Source of the DNA: Oligoflexia bacterium
GTDB taxonomy: Bacteria; Bdellovibrionota_C; UBA2361; JAFLCA01
Reading direction: 5' to 3'
Length of the DNA stretch: 64,000 nucleotides
Assembly: GCA_019694465.1 (NCBI GenBank)
Contig: JAIBBV010000001.1
Span: 1 to 64,000, forward strand
The position numbers were made by a program, and so were the translations under genes. The notes beneath the pieces are model-generated. The model ran no database searches. It was not told the origin of the DNA and was given only the letters and a program-made list of their open reading frames with translations. Positions 26,854 through 36,265 of this stretch are shown here, one piece after another (positions within the stretch are counted from its first letter, which is position 1; each line of letters begins with the position of its first letter).

Positions 26854-26922
26854 ATGCAAATATTAATGATATCAGCTGGTTACGCTTATCAAATCATTCG
26901 CGTTCAGCCGTTTGAGTATTAA
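26854..26922 (+). CDS. Possible 22-codon leader ORF coupled to mnmG
   Basis: An ATG preceded by GTGGGGACC at good spacing opens a 22-codon frame whose TAA is immediately followed by the mnmG ATG (TAAATG). The peptide begins MQILMISAGYAYQ. The mnmG ATG itself has no convincing ribosome binding site, so a leader translated first and re-initiation at mnmG would explain the layout. It could be chance; no family is recognised. Confidence 0.35.
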   Translation: MQILMISAGYAYQIIRVQPFEY

Positions 26923-28851
26923 ATGGACATGCCTTACCCTATGGGCCTCCAAGATTTTCGTATGGGTTACTCAGAAGTTACTACAGTTTTGGTCGTAGGT
27001 GGCGGGCATGCTGGCATTGAGGCAGCAGCAGCTTCCGCTCGCCTTGGGGTGCGCACTATTTTAGTTACCTTGCGCCGGGACGGGATTGGCCAGATGTCGT
27101 GCAATCCAGCCATTGGGGGCTTGGGCAAGGGGCAGTTGGTTAAGGAAGTGGATGCCCTTGGCGGCGTGATGGGGCGCGCGATCGATGAAACTGGAATTCA
27201 GTTCAGGACTTTGAATTCAAGTAAGGGGCCAGCTGTGCGGGCCTCGCGGGCCCAGGCCGATCGAGACGCTTACAAGGCTTGCGCGCGAAGACTGCTCGAG
27301 GACTATCCCAATATCGAGATCATTGAGTCGGAAGTTCAGAATATCCATGTCGAACATGGGCGTGTGGTTAGCATCGAGATCAAAGATGGCTCGCTCATCC
27401 CTTGCGATGCTGCGGTGGTTACGACTGGAACCTTTTTGCGAGGGCGAATGCACACTGGGCCACAGCAAACTTGTGGTGGTCGGCGTGGTGATATCGCTTC
27501 GAATTCATTGAGCGACTCTTTGACTCGGATTGGTTTTACCCTTGGGCGCTTGAAGACCGGAACTCCGCCGCGCATTCGTCGATCCTCAATTGATTTTTCC
27601 GCACTTGAGGAGCAACCCGGCGAGATCCCTGCTAAGCCGTTCTCGATGATGACCGACAAAATCAATCAAGAGCAAATCTCGTGCTGGATAACCGCCACTG
27701 ATGAGCAAATACACGACATTATCCGCTCACAGCGACATCGCAGCCCGATGTTTAATGGTCAGATTAAGTCCGGCGGTCCACGCTACTGTCCTTCAATTGA
27801 GGATAAAGTTTTCCGATTTGCCGACAAGAAAAGCCACCATATTTTCCTAGAGCCTGAGGGATATACCTCTGACATCGTCTATCCAAATGGCATCTCCACA
27901 AGCTTGCCGGCCGATGTGCAGGATGATTTTGTGCATCGCATAAAAGGCCTCGAGCGTGCAGAAATTATCGCCTATGGCTATGCGGTAGAGTACGACTTTG
28001 TCGATCCACGAAATTTGAAACCGACCTTGGAAACAAAAGATGTTGCGGGACTCTATTTGGCTGGACAGATTAATGGAACCTCTGGCTACGAAGAGGCTGC
28101 AGCGCAGGGAATTATAGCTGGCGCCAACGCTGCCCTAAAAGTGCTAGAGCGCCAGCCTCTTATATTGACGCGTGGGCAGGCTTATATCGGGGTGATGATC
28201 GACGACCTGGTGACACTCGGTGTTGACGAGCCATATAGAATGTTTACATCGCGCGCGGAGTATCGACTAGTCTTGCGTGAGGATAACGCCCCCCAGCGCC
28301 TTTGCCCACGAGCCCAAGAATTGGGTTTACTTGATGAGGGTCAATGGCAGCGATATCAAAGACAAAGTGCGGAACTTGAGGCTGGTAGGCAGTGGGCAGA
28401 CCAGTATCGCGTAAAACCCACGCTGGAAAACAATGAATGGTTGTCCTCACTCGGTAGTGCCGCTTTGAAGGACTCAGTGGATCTCGCAACCCTTTTGCGG
28501 CGCCCGGAGCTTGGAATCGAGCAGATTCTGGAGCGCTTCCCTAGCCCCGTTGCGCTTTCTGCCCAGCAGCGCAGTGTTTTGGAAACAGAGTTAAAGTTTC
28601 GAGGCTACCTTGATCGGCAAGAGGAAGAAATTCAGCGAATTAAGAAGGTTGAAGCCGAGATCATACCGCCAGATTTCTCTTATGATAACGTTCCTAGCCT
28701 TAGGATTGAGGCGCGCGAAAAGCTGAAGAAGTATCGCCCTTATTCAATAGGCCAAGCGATGCGAATTCCGGGAATTACGCCGAGTTGCGTGAGTTTGTTG
28801 GCAATTTTTTTGAGGCGCCACCGCGACGGGCGCGCATCTGTAGTTGGTTAG
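26923..28851 (+). CDS. mnmG: tRNA uridine-5-carboxymethylaminomethyl modification enzyme MnmG (GidA)
   Basis: MnmG works with the GTPase MnmE to install the cmnm5 group on the wobble uridine of several tRNAs. The 642-residue product has the FAD motif [12 protein letters not shown] near 24-35, [34 protein letters not shown] and [16 protein letters not shown], all diagnostic, and the C-terminal helical MnmE-binding domain. The first ATG is used; ATGs 6 and 13 codons downstream are possible since the core begins after them. A short upstream frame ends exactly at this ATG. Confidence 0.95.
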   Translation: MDMPYPMGLQDFRMGYSEVTTVLVVGGGHAGIEAAAASARLGVRTILVTLRRDGIGQMSCNPAIGGLGKGQLVKEVDALGGVMGRAIDETGIQFRTLNSSKGPAVRASRAQADRDAYKACARRLLEDYPNIEIIESEVQNIHVEHGRVVSIEIKDGSLIPCDAAVVTTGTFLRGRMHTGPQQTCGGRRGDIASNSLSDSLTRIGFTLGRLKTGTPPRIRRSSIDFSALEEQPGEIPAKPFSMMTDKINQEQISCWITATDEQIHDIIRSQRHRSPMFNGQIKSGGPRYCPSIEDKVFRFADKKSHHIFLEPEGYTSDIVYPNGISTSLPADVQDDFVHRIKGLERAEIIAYGYAVEYDFVDPRNLKPTLETKDVAGLYLAGQINGTSGYEEAAAQGIIAGANAALKVLERQPLILTRGQAYIGVMIDDLVTLGVDEPYRMFTSRAEYRLVLREDNAPQRLCPRAQELGLLDEGQWQRYQRQSAELEAGRQWADQYRVKPTLENNEWLSSLGSAALKDSVDLATLLRRPELGIEQILERFPSPVALSAQQRSVLETELKFRGYLDRQEEEIQRIKKVEAEIIPPDFSYDNVPSLRIEAREKLKKYRPYSIGQAMRIPGITPSCVSLLAIFLRRHRDGRASVVG

Positions 28852-28968
28852 GCCTCTAAAGTGCCTCGTAAGATGAGGTCGACAATAGGCTCCTAAAACC
28901 CGGTTAACTTGCAAGTTATCAGAAGATCGGTCATCTTTTGCCAGCTAGCGCATCTTAGGGAAGTATAG

Positions 28969-31599
28969 ATGGGTAAGTCGCTTGTTATAGTTGAATCGCC
29001 AACCAAGGCGAAGACAATAGGAAAGTTCCTCGGCAAAGATTTCGAGGTGCTGGCCTCCTATGGCCACGTGCGTGACTTGCCAAACAATGCGGCTGAAATT
29101 CCTGCTGAGATAAAAAAGGAAAAATGGTCACGGCTGGGAGTTAATGTCGATAAAAAGTTCGAACCGCTCTATATCATTCCAGAAGTAAAGAAAAAGCGCG
29201 TCAAGGAACTTAAGGCCGCGATAAAGGGAGCCAAGGAACTGCTTCTAGCGACCGACGAAGACCGCGAGGGGGAGTCTATCTCATGGCACCTGTTGCAGGT
29301 GCTTGCTCCCAAGATCCCAGTTAAACGTCTGGTGTTTCATGAAATTACAAAGGAAGCGATAGAACACTCTTTGCAGTCAGCGCGTTCTGTCGATGAAAAC
29401 TTAGTGCGTGCTCAGGAAACACGACGAGTTGTTGATCGCTTATTCGGTTACTCTGTCTCGCCCCTACTTTGGAAGAAGATGGCGCCACGGCTTAGTGCTG
29501 GGCGTGTACAGAGCGTGGCCATGCGACTTTTGGTTGAGCGTGAACGCGAGCGAATTGCTTTCCATCGCGCCATGTATTGGGACCTAAAAGCTGTTTTCAG
29601 TAAGAAGGGCAGCCATCAGAGCGAAGATCAGTTTGAGGCCGAGCTAACCCATGTTGGGGACAAGCGCGTTGCCTCAGGCAAAGATTTTGACCCAGCCACG
29701 GGGAGGCTGTCTGAGAAAGCGGATGTTGTGTTGCTTGATGAGAAAGGCGCCGCCAAGTTGCGCGAGTCTTTGCTCGGGACAGGCGCTGAAATATCCTCGA
29801 TTGAGGAAAAGCCATTCACTCAGCGGCCCTATGCGCCATTCACTACCAGCACGCTCCAACAAGAGGCTAGTCGAAAGCTTAGTTTCTCAGCGCGGCGCAC
29901 GATGCAAGTTGCGCAGGTTTTGTATGAAAACGGCTTTATCACTTACATGCGTACTGACTCTACTACCTTGTCTGATGAAGCGTTGAATGCCGCGCGTACT
30001 TTAATTAAGCGTGATTTTGGAGAGCAGTACCTGGCTAGCGAAGCGCGCTTATATAAAACAAAAGTTAAGAACGCCCAGGAAGCGCATGAAGCGATCCGTC
30101 CTGCTGGTAAGGATTTTATTGCCCCAGCACTAGTAAAAGAAAAGTTCGGCGCTGAAGCTTTTAGGCTTTATGAACTGATTTGGCAGCGCACGATTGCCTC
30201 ACAGATGAAGGATGCGCACGGCACTCGTGTTGGAGTACAGGTGCGCTGCGGTGATGCTACTTTCAGAGCTTCCGGGAAAACCATTGAGTTCCCCGGCTTC
30301 TTGAGAGTTTATGTAGAGGGTAGCGACGATCCAGAGCAAGAGTTGGCTGAGCGCGAAAAGGTGCTGCCTAAGTTGGCGCAAGGTGAAAAGGTTGATGGCA
30401 AGAGCTTTGACGCGCTGTCACATGAGACTCAACCACCTGCTCGTTATACAGAAGGTACTTTAATTAAAGAGCTTGAGCGTCGAGGTATCGGTCGTCCCAG
30501 CACTTGGGCTACGATTGTCGACGTAGTTCTATCGCGTGACTATGCTTTTAAGCGCGGTACAGCACTTGTGCCGACTTTTCTAGCTACCGCCTTAACAAAT
30601 TTAATGGAGAGCTATTTCACTAACTTGGTGGACTATGAGTTCACTGCTCGCCTTGAAGATGATCTCGATGCGATCTCGCGTGGTGAAGCGGATTACCTAA
30701 ATTACCTTAAAAAGTTCTACTTCGGGAATGGACACCCAGGACTTAAGACTTTGGTAGAGAAAGGCGGGGAGACGATTGATCCCCGTATCGTTTGCGGAAT
30801 TCCTGTGGGCCAAGTCGAGGGCGGTGGAAAGATTGAGGTCCGCATTGGGCGCTTTGGTCCTTTCTTAACTGATGGAACTAATCGCGCAAGTGTTCCCGAC
30901 ATGATGGCGCCTGATGAAATGCTACTCGAGAAGGCCAAAGGGATTTTGGCTGAGGCCGCCAAGGGGCCCGCTTCTTTAGGAAAACATCCAGAGTCCGGGC
31001 AGCCCGTGTACTTGAAGAAGGGACGCTTTGGGCCCTACGTGCAGTTGGGAGATATGGTGGAGGGGGCTGAAGTTAAGCCAAAGATGGCCTCTCTGTTGCC
31101 GGGCATGCAGCCAGATGCGGTGACCTTAGATATAGCGCTGCAGTTACTTTCATTGCCTCGTACTCTAGGCAAGCACCCAGAGAATCAGCAGGATATTGTA
31201 GCAGCCAACGGCCGCTTTGGTCCGTACGTTAAGTGCGGTGTTGAGACGCGCAGTATCCCGCTCGACCAATTTACGCCAATTAATATAACGCTCGAGCAAG
31301 CGCTTGAGCTCCTGAAACAGCCAAAACGTCGTGGTCGTGCGACAACACCGACTAACTTGCGTGAAGTTGGTAAGCACCCCACCACAGATGCAAATCTTGT
31401 GATCAAGAGCGGCCGTTATGGGCCGTATGTAACAGACGGTAAAATTAATGCCTCTCTGCCACGAGGAATGGATCCTAACTCACTTAGCATTCAAGATGCT
31501 GTGAATCTCCTGGATGCCCGCGCAGCCAAGGCTAACTCGGAAGAGCCGGCGCCTAAAAAGAAAAAGACAGCTCGTCGTGGTAAGAAGAAAGCAGCATAA
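28969..31599 (+). CDS. topA: DNA topoisomerase I (type IA)
   Basis: TopA relaxes negative supercoils through a 5'-phosphotyrosine link. The TOPRIM domain (SLVIVESPTKAKTIGKFLG, TDEDREGE) opens the 876-residue protein, and the nucleophile is Tyr326 in TYMRTDST. The C-terminal third carries no CxxC zinc ribbons. Instead it has three GKHP...GR(F/Y)GPYV repeats plus a related GRFGPFLTDG unit, and a Lys/Arg-rich tail (KKKKTARRGKKKAA) that would aid DNA binding. AGGGAAG lies before the ATG. Confidence 0.95.
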   Translation: MGKSLVIVESPTKAKTIGKFLGKDFEVLASYGHVRDLPNNAAEIPAEIKKEKWSRLGVNVDKKFEPLYIIPEVKKKRVKELKAAIKGAKELLLATDEDREGESISWHLLQVLAPKIPVKRLVFHEITKEAIEHSLQSARSVDENLVRAQETRRVVDRLFGYSVSPLLWKKMAPRLSAGRVQSVAMRLLVERERERIAFHRAMYWDLKAVFSKKGSHQSEDQFEAELTHVGDKRVASGKDFDPATGRLSEKADVVLLDEKGAAKLRESLLGTGAEISSIEEKPFTQRPYAPFTTSTLQQEASRKLSFSARRTMQVAQVLYENGFITYMRTDSTTLSDEALNAARTLIKRDFGEQYLASEARLYKTKVKNAQEAHEAIRPAGKDFIAPALVKEKFGAEAFRLYELIWQRTIASQMKDAHGTRVGVQVRCGDATFRASGKTIEFPGFLRVYVEGSDDPEQELAEREKVLPKLAQGEKVDGKSFDALSHETQPPARYTEGTLIKELERRGIGRPSTWATIVDVVLSRDYAFKRGTALVPTFLATALTNLMESYFTNLVDYEFTARLEDDLDAISRGEADYLNYLKKFYFGNGHPGLKTLVEKGGETIDPRIVCGIPVGQVEGGGKIEVRIGRFGPFLTDGTNRASVPDMMAPDEMLLEKAKGILAEAAKGPASLGKHPESGQPVYLKKGRFGPYVQLGDMVEGAEVKPKMASLLPGMQPDAVTLDIALQLLSLPRTLGKHPENQQDIVAANGRFGPYVKCGVETRSIPLDQFTPINITLEQALELLKQPKRRGRATTPTNLREVGKHPTTDANLVIKSGRYGPYVTDGKINASLPRGMDPNSLSIQDAVNLLDARAAKANSEEPAPKKKKTARRGKKKAA

Positions 31600-31983
31600 T
31601 CGAGAATAGCTTTAGCTTCTTTGATTCAAAAAAATCTGTGCCACCTGCTTCCTCCCCTCTTTTGCCATTGGCAAGTTTGCACAGGCCAGCATACAGGTTA
31701 GTGTTATAAGATTGCTGCAAAAGTCGCGCGTACCTAAATTACAGCCCGCTCCCACATAGACCAAAATCGCGCTGCTTCTGCAGTTCCCGCAACCAGCCGA
31801 TCTCGACCTGACCAGCCCACTTCAGGCAATCTAAACTAGCTCACGCTCACGTCTACCTAGCCCATGCTTGACGCACTATTCAAAAAGCAACAACTTCCAT
31901 TCAGAAACACCGGCAAGTTGTGTATTCTCGTGGCGTTGCTAGGGCTTGTCTCTAGTGCCGCTTAAGTATTTTTCAGGAGACTT
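31600..31983. other. Intergenic stretch after topA
   Basis: 384 bases with no confident gene. It contains one short hydrophobic frame (listed separately) and, at its end, CAGGAG as the ribosome binding site of the ABM gene. No clear terminator hairpin with T tract was found after topA. Confidence 0.5.
31864..31965 (+). CDS. Possible 33-residue hydrophobic micropeptide
   Basis: A short ATG-started frame encodes a positively charged N-terminus followed by LCILVALLGLVSSAA, which resembles a small membrane peptide or a bare signal sequence. There is no convincing ribosome binding site and no recognised family. It could equally be the remnant 5' end of a lost exported protein gene or chance. Confidence 0.2.
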   Translation: MLDALFKKQQLPFRNTGKLCILVALLGLVSSAA

Positions 31984-32283
31984 ATGACAAAATCAAACCT
32001 TACGGTGGTTGCTATCATACGAGCGCGTCCAGGCCTTGAGGCAACTGTTCGTCACGAGTTGCAGGCCCTGATAAAGCCGACTCGTGCCGAAGCGGGTTGT
32101 ATTAATTACGATTTACACGAATCAACAACTGAGCCCGGACTATTCATGTTTCACGAGAACTGGCAGAGCGAGAAGGCCCTTCAAGACCACCTTTCAACTC
32201 CGCATCTGAAAGCTTTACAAGCCAAATCTGAAGAGCTGTTCGCCGAACCCGTGGCGCTGAGTCTGTGGCGTGCGCTTGCCTAG
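31984..32283 (+). CDS. Antibiotic biosynthesis monooxygenase (ABM) domain protein, YgiN-like
   Basis: The 99-residue protein is a single ABM ferredoxin-like domain: VVAIIRARPGLEATVRHELQAL, then EAGCINYDLHES and FHENWQSEKALQDHLSTPHL. Members such as YgiN act as small quinol monooxygenases or respond to oxidised quinones; others degrade reactive metabolites as dimers. CAGGAG stands before the ATG. No neighbour on the same strand suggests a substrate. Confidence 0.85.
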   Translation: MTKSNLTVVAIIRARPGLEATVRHELQALIKPTRAEAGCINYDLHESTTEPGLFMFHENWQSEKALQDHLSTPHLKALQAKSEELFAEPVALSLWRALA

Positions 32284-32416
32284 AGCGGCGCTGCCATCCC
32301 TAAAAAGGAGGTCAGTTCTGCCAGGTCTTCGGGAAAAATCAATGCTTACCGTAAAGAGTGTGATTTTAGGACCGCTTTGAGCAAGCTGCTGGGCAGCATA
32401 AGCCTTTCAGCTGAAT

Positions 32417-33910
32417 CTAATTTTTTATCCGCTTTCGAATGTAAACTAGCAGCGGCTGCTTTGAGGGGGTCGAGTGCATAATTTTGAGATACTGCGAACG
32501 AAACTCGCGTTGTGTACGTACCAGATCAAAGAAGTTTTCGTTGCCGGCGATAGCGCCAGGTTGCAATGTTTTGATTTGTGACATTAACAGTATCTTCTTA
32601 CGTGCGCTGATTAGATCGGCCTCCGAGGGGCTAAGTAGTGTTGTTAATCCGCTTGTCTCATGAACTACCCCTGGATAGGCTGAGCCTAGCGAGCCGGCAT
32701 CAGAGGTAATTACTACACAATCGGGGCAGTCTGACTGGAGAGCTTGACCAACCGCTCGGAAGGCTTGGGCACGAGATGCGCTGGGCATGCCTGAGAAATA
32801 GCTAGGATCTATTAATGTCGCACAGAGCTCACGGGCTAAGTTGAAGGCGCATGGCAGCGCCAAGAGCACGAAAATAACAGTTAGTAGTTTGTCCTCTTTA
32901 ACCTGTGAGGCGATAAAAAGTGAAAGTAACGCCGGCGCCATGAAAAGTGGAGTGGTCCAAACGTGCAATGGAACCCCCAACAAGGCGTAGGCAACGAAGA
33001 TCGCCAGCGAAGAAGTGGCTATTAAGGCGTTGCGTTGATCGCGCGCAACAAAGTCTGGCGCATATAAGTGTCGAAGCGAGAAAAAAATCGTCAGGATGGT
33101 CAAAGTTGCAACGAGTGTCCCGAGTATGAGTGGAGCTCGTGTGAAAAGATAGGCTCCGAAAAGCGATTTGGCAGTCGATGCAACAAAACCAAGAGCGCCG
33201 AGACCACTTTGACCTGCTGCGTAAATAATGCGCGGCACTATGGAGCCAAATGACAGGTAAGTAGCTGCCAGCATTGGTAGCGCCACTCCGAAAATTCCGA
33301 CCAGGCACGCTTTGGTGCTTACTCGGCACATGATGTGATTTTCCGCTGCGCACACCAGCATGACGATAAAAAGCTCAGGCCTAGTGAAGCCAGCTAAGGT
33401 TAAATAGGCAAAAGCCGTCGCGCGCTGCTTATAATAGGACCAAAGACCAACAAAGCAGAGCAGTAGGGCAAGCGGCGTCTCGGTTAGTTGAACACTTGGA
33501 ACAATTAATAGGGAAGTGACAAGTAGGGCCGGAATAAGTTCGTATTGAAAGTCTTCACGTTTGCTAATTAGTCTTACTATCCTGGCTGCAAAAAGGGCCG
33601 TGCCCCAGCTTGCAAATGCTGTAAGTAGCGATAGTCCAGCCAGAGACCCATTGCTGACCCAAAGCCAGGCCGAGGCTAGCAGGACCCATAAAGGGGCAAC
33701 GCTAGTAAGTAGGCCGGTATGGGGGTTGAAACTGGCACTGCCTGCGCTTATTAGGTTGTTTGCCATGCGCAGATTAAAATAGCTATGGTCGCTAAGCAGT
33801 CCCTGCAACGCCATGTGCACTACAAGCATCAGCGCTAACAGCGCAAGGCGGAATACCTTGATTTGGAGTTCGCGCTCAGAGAGCTGCTTTTTGTCGTCCC
33901 CATTTTGCAT
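32417..33910 (-). CDS. Polytopic membrane protein, GT-C glycosyltransferase-like, altered catalytic motif
   Basis: The 497-residue protein has about ten hydrophobic segments and a soluble C-terminus, the plan of lipid-linked-sugar-dependent GT-C transferases such as AftB or ArnT relatives. It is a paralogue of the protein at 41839-43329: both share the FNP...S..W strand after the first helix and the C-terminal CPxCxV...G.LG...GLxT region. In the first periplasmic loop, where the paralogue has DD (ADDAYLHFR), this one has SDHSYFNLR, so one of the two acidic residues is replaced by His. It may be inactive, regulatory or altered in specificity. Confidence 0.7.
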   Translation of the reverse strand: MQNGDDKKQLSERELQIKVFRLALLALMLVVHMALQGLLSDHSYFNLRMANNLISAGSASFNPHTGLLTSVAPLWVLLASAWLWVSNGSLAGLSLLTAFASWGTALFAARIVRLISKREDFQYELIPALLVTSLLIVPSVQLTETPLALLLCFVGLWSYYKQRATAFAYLTLAGFTRPELFIVMLVCAAENHIMCRVSTKACLVGIFGVALPMLAATYLSFGSIVPRIIYAAGQSGLGALGFVASTAKSLFGAYLFTRAPLILGTLVATLTILTIFFSLRHLYAPDFVARDQRNALIATSSLAIFVAYALLGVPLHVWTTPLFMAPALLSLFIASQVKEDKLLTVIFVLLALPCAFNLARELCATLIDPSYFSGMPSASRAQAFRAVGQALQSDCPDCVVITSDAGSLGSAYPGVVHETSGLTTLLSPSEADLISARKKILLMSQIKTLQPGAIAGNENFFDLVRTQREFRSQYLKIMHSTPSKQPLLVYIRKRIKN

Positions 33911-34030
33911 GCCCGACAGTATATTTTTCTTATTGAGTTTATAAAAGCAGCTACTATGCCTGTCCCTTCAGCTGTTCGGCATTAATCAATAGAGATGCCC
34001 CCAAAAGGACTTCGCCTAGGCGTTCGTAAG

Positions 34031-34073
34031 AAAAAGGCACTGCCGGCACCCTAGTGCGCCGGCAGTGCCTTGC
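34031..34073 (-). terminator. Strong Rho-independent terminator of glnA
   Basis: A 14-bp perfect stem (AAGGCACTGCCGGC and its complement, arms 34034-34047 and 34058-34071) with a 10-base loop is followed on the minus strand by a T5 run. It lies about 15 bases beyond the glnA stop codon. Confidence 0.92.
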
Positions 34074-34087
34074 TTTAAGCGAGAATG

Positions 34088-35530
34088 TTAGAACTTGGCC
34101 CATAGGTGCTGGTTAGTGACTTCGTGGTGATATATCACCTCACTAGTCTTCACCATCGTCCCTAGGACACGCGGGCAGCGATCTGCGGATGCCAACTTAC
34201 GCTCCAGGAACTTTTCTTTATTCTCCTCGCCCAGCATCTCCGATATGAACGTGCTGCCCTTAAAGAAGCGCGCAGCGTCGTAAATATTGCCAGGCAAGAA
34301 GCGTGTGCGAGTGCGACGCGCTTCTGAGGTAATTGTCTCGGTCATCGGACCATCAAGCCCGGTTCGCAAGATCGAGAGGAACGTCAGATACGGATTCGAG
34401 TCAGGTGCAACCGTACGAACTTCAATGCGTGCCGACTTCTCATTGCCAATCGGAATACGAATCATCGAGGTCCTATCAACCGGCGATGACTTAATCTGGT
34501 TGGGGGCCTCAAAATGCGGATCGAGGCGCCGATAGGCGTTGACACTTGAGTTCATGATTAAACAGATGTCGTTAGCGTTGTTCAGAAGCCTATCGACGAA
34601 GTCCCATGCCGGCTTGGATAGGTTTTCCTCACCTTTCGCATCCCAGAATATGTTCTTGCCATTCTTAGCTAGGGAAAGGTTGCAGTGCATGCCGCTACCA
34701 TTTATTCCCGCAATCGGCTTAGGCAAGAAGCAGGCCGTCAGGCCCATATTAGCAGCCACTTGGCGTGCAACAAGTTTGTACAGCTGTAGCTGATCGGCCG
34801 CTAGCAATGCGTCACAGTATTTATAGTTCAGCTCGAACTGTGAGGGCGCAACTTCTGGATGGTCCTTTTCGTTCTCGAAAGCCAGGGCGCGCTGGGCTTC
34901 GGCGAATGAGTCGATGAAGAGCTTCAGCGGGTCTTTAGGTAGCGAGTTAAAGTAGCCGCCACTGGAGACAAGTTTGAAGCCGTCGCGAGAATTAAAGCGC
35001 TGCTCAGCGTTTATGCCTTCGAATAGAAAGCCTTCGCATTCTACCGATATGTTAGTGGAGAGTCCCTGTGCGTTGTGCAGGTGATCCAAATAAGTCTTTA
35101 GCACGCCGCGCATGTCTGAGTGATAGGCCTTTCCGTCCTTGTCCTTAATTAAACCGAAGACGATCACTTTACCTGGGCCGAATACGTCAGAAGGCAACCA
35201 GCGAAATGAGCCCCAATCTATGGCCAAGCGCAAATCAGATTCGCGCACTACTGAGAATCCGCGAATCGAGGAGCCGTCGAATGTTAGGTTGTCGTATGAA
35301 TCGAGCAAGAATTTCTTGTCATAGTCTAACATGTGGAAGCGACCCTCGATGTCTGTGAAGCAGACTGTCACGGCCTTGAGACGCTTCTCCTTCTTGAGGT
35401 AGCCAAGATAGAAATCTTTTAGTTCAGCCTCCGACGTGCGACGTTCGACTTTTTGTTTCGCTTCGAGGTTTTTCTCTTCAAGTTCGTCGTAGGGGATTTC
35501 AAGAAAGTTGCGCAATTGAACGTCAGACAT
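34088..35530 (-). CDS. glnA: Glutamine synthetase, type I
   Basis: Glutamine synthetase forms glutamine from glutamate, ammonia and ATP. The 480-residue product has the beta-grasp N-terminal domain with FDGSSIRGF, the metal-site strand ENEKDHPEVAPSQFELNY, the ATP/glutamate motif NGSGMHCNLSL, and RIEVRTVAPDSNPYL near the C-terminus. Length matches GSI. The Tyr of PGNIYDA aligns with the region adenylylated in enterobacterial GlnA, but the flanking sequence differs, so control by adenylylation is uncertain. An excellent AAGGAGG sits 8 bases before the ATG. A perfect hairpin terminator follows the stop, so the gene is monocistronic. Confidence 0.95.
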   Translation of the reverse strand: MSDVQLRNFLEIPYDELEEKNLEAKQKVERRTSEAELKDFYLGYLKKEKRLKAVTVCFTDIEGRFHMLDYDKKFLLDSYDNLTFDGSSIRGFSVVRESDLRLAIDWGSFRWLPSDVFGPGKVIVFGLIKDKDGKAYHSDMRGVLKTYLDHLHNAQGLSTNISVECEGFLFEGINAEQRFNSRDGFKLVSSGGYFNSLPKDPLKLFIDSFAEAQRALAFENEKDHPEVAPSQFELNYKYCDALLAADQLQLYKLVARQVAANMGLTACFLPKPIAGINGSGMHCNLSLAKNGKNIFWDAKGEENLSKPAWDFVDRLLNNANDICLIMNSSVNAYRRLDPHFEAPNQIKSSPVDRTSMIRIPIGNEKSARIEVRTVAPDSNPYLTFLSILRTGLDGPMTETITSEARRTRTRFLPGNIYDAARFFKGSTFISEMLGEENKEKFLERKLASADRCPRVLGTMVKTSEVIYHHEVTNQHLWAKF

Positions 35531-35537
35531 GTTATCA

Positions 35538-35546
35538 GCCTCCTTT
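35538..35546 (-). promoter_or_regulatory. Strong ribosome binding site of glnA
   Basis: On the minus strand AAAAGGAGG precedes the glnA ATG by about 8 bases, a near-consensus Shine-Dalgarno sequence that is clearly stronger than most others in the window. It fits a highly expressed gene. Confidence 0.75.
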
Positions 35547-35755
35547 TTGGCATTAGGCCCATTCCATTTAGATAGGCGGAAATTAGCCTAATTCTTTCAA
35601 TTGTAACACTAAAAATCGGTAATTTTAATGTTAATTTGTTGATAATTAGCTTAACCAGGCGAATCTTTAGACTAATTCCCGCAGCTTTGGAGCTCTTCCT
35701 TCTCAAGTTCAGCCTCGCCAATCCCGACCTTTGTGTGTGGGAGAGCGCGCGCGGC

Positions 35756-36265
35756 ATGGGACCTAAGTCACTAAAATTCGAGGTTGTTCAGGGGGAAACT
35801 GAGCACATCACTTACGCCGGCAAGCGCATACGACGCCCAACCGTCTTGATTAGAGTTGGATACCTTTCAATTTCTAAGCGTGCATTTCTTCTCGGCCTAG
35901 CCCTGCTGCTATGTCAGGCCTTGGATGGGGTGCTGACATGGTTAGGTCTTAGAATCCTTGGGATTCACATGGAGGGGAACGCCTTCCTGCGCGAACTAAT
36001 GTATGCCTACGGCACAGCACCGGTCTTGTTTTCAGCCAAACTTGCTTCGCTTGTATGTGTTGGTCTGCTGACATTCTTTGCCCATCGACGCCGTTGGATT
36101 CGACCACTGATTGGAATTTTAATTGCTGTATATCTGGCGCTGGCGGTAATCCCATGGACAGTAGTCATCCTGCGTCATCAGAATAGTGTGGGAAGCCCTG
36201 CAGTCGCACCAGACGCTCAATCTACAACGCACTTAACGGCTGCAGCGTCCCAATCAAATCTGTAA
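35756..36265 (+). CDS. DUF5658-like small membrane protein
   Basis: Starting at the MGPKSLKF methionine the product has about 169 residues: a soluble N-terminal 40, then four hydrophobic segments. The pattern ALDGVLTWLGLRILGIHMEGN followed by a helix containing the Lys of FSAKLASL is that of the DUF5658 membrane family of unknown role. The longer in-frame version (from 35636) would read through the glnA promoter region, so the shorter start is preferred, though its ribosome binding site is weak. The 3' end overlaps the convergent GT4 gene by about 50 bases. Confidence 0.6.
   Translation: MGPKSLKFEVVQGETEHITYAGKRIRRPTVLIRVGYLSISKRAFLLGLALLLCQALDGVLTWLGLRILGIHMEGNAFLRELMYAYGTAPVLFSAKLASLVCVGLLTFFAHRRRWIRPLIGILIAVYLALAVIPWTVVILRHQNSVGSPAVAPDAQSTTHLTAAASQSNL

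Noticed and set aside
14887..28851. Separated rsmG and mnmG as evidence of a rearranged replication origin
   Set aside because: The two genes are often but not always adjacent; no dnaA boxes, parAB or AT-rich origin-like region were seen.
34031..34073. Perfect palindrome considered as a transposon end or attachment site
   Set aside because: Position just past glnA and the T run on the minus strand fit an ordinary terminator.
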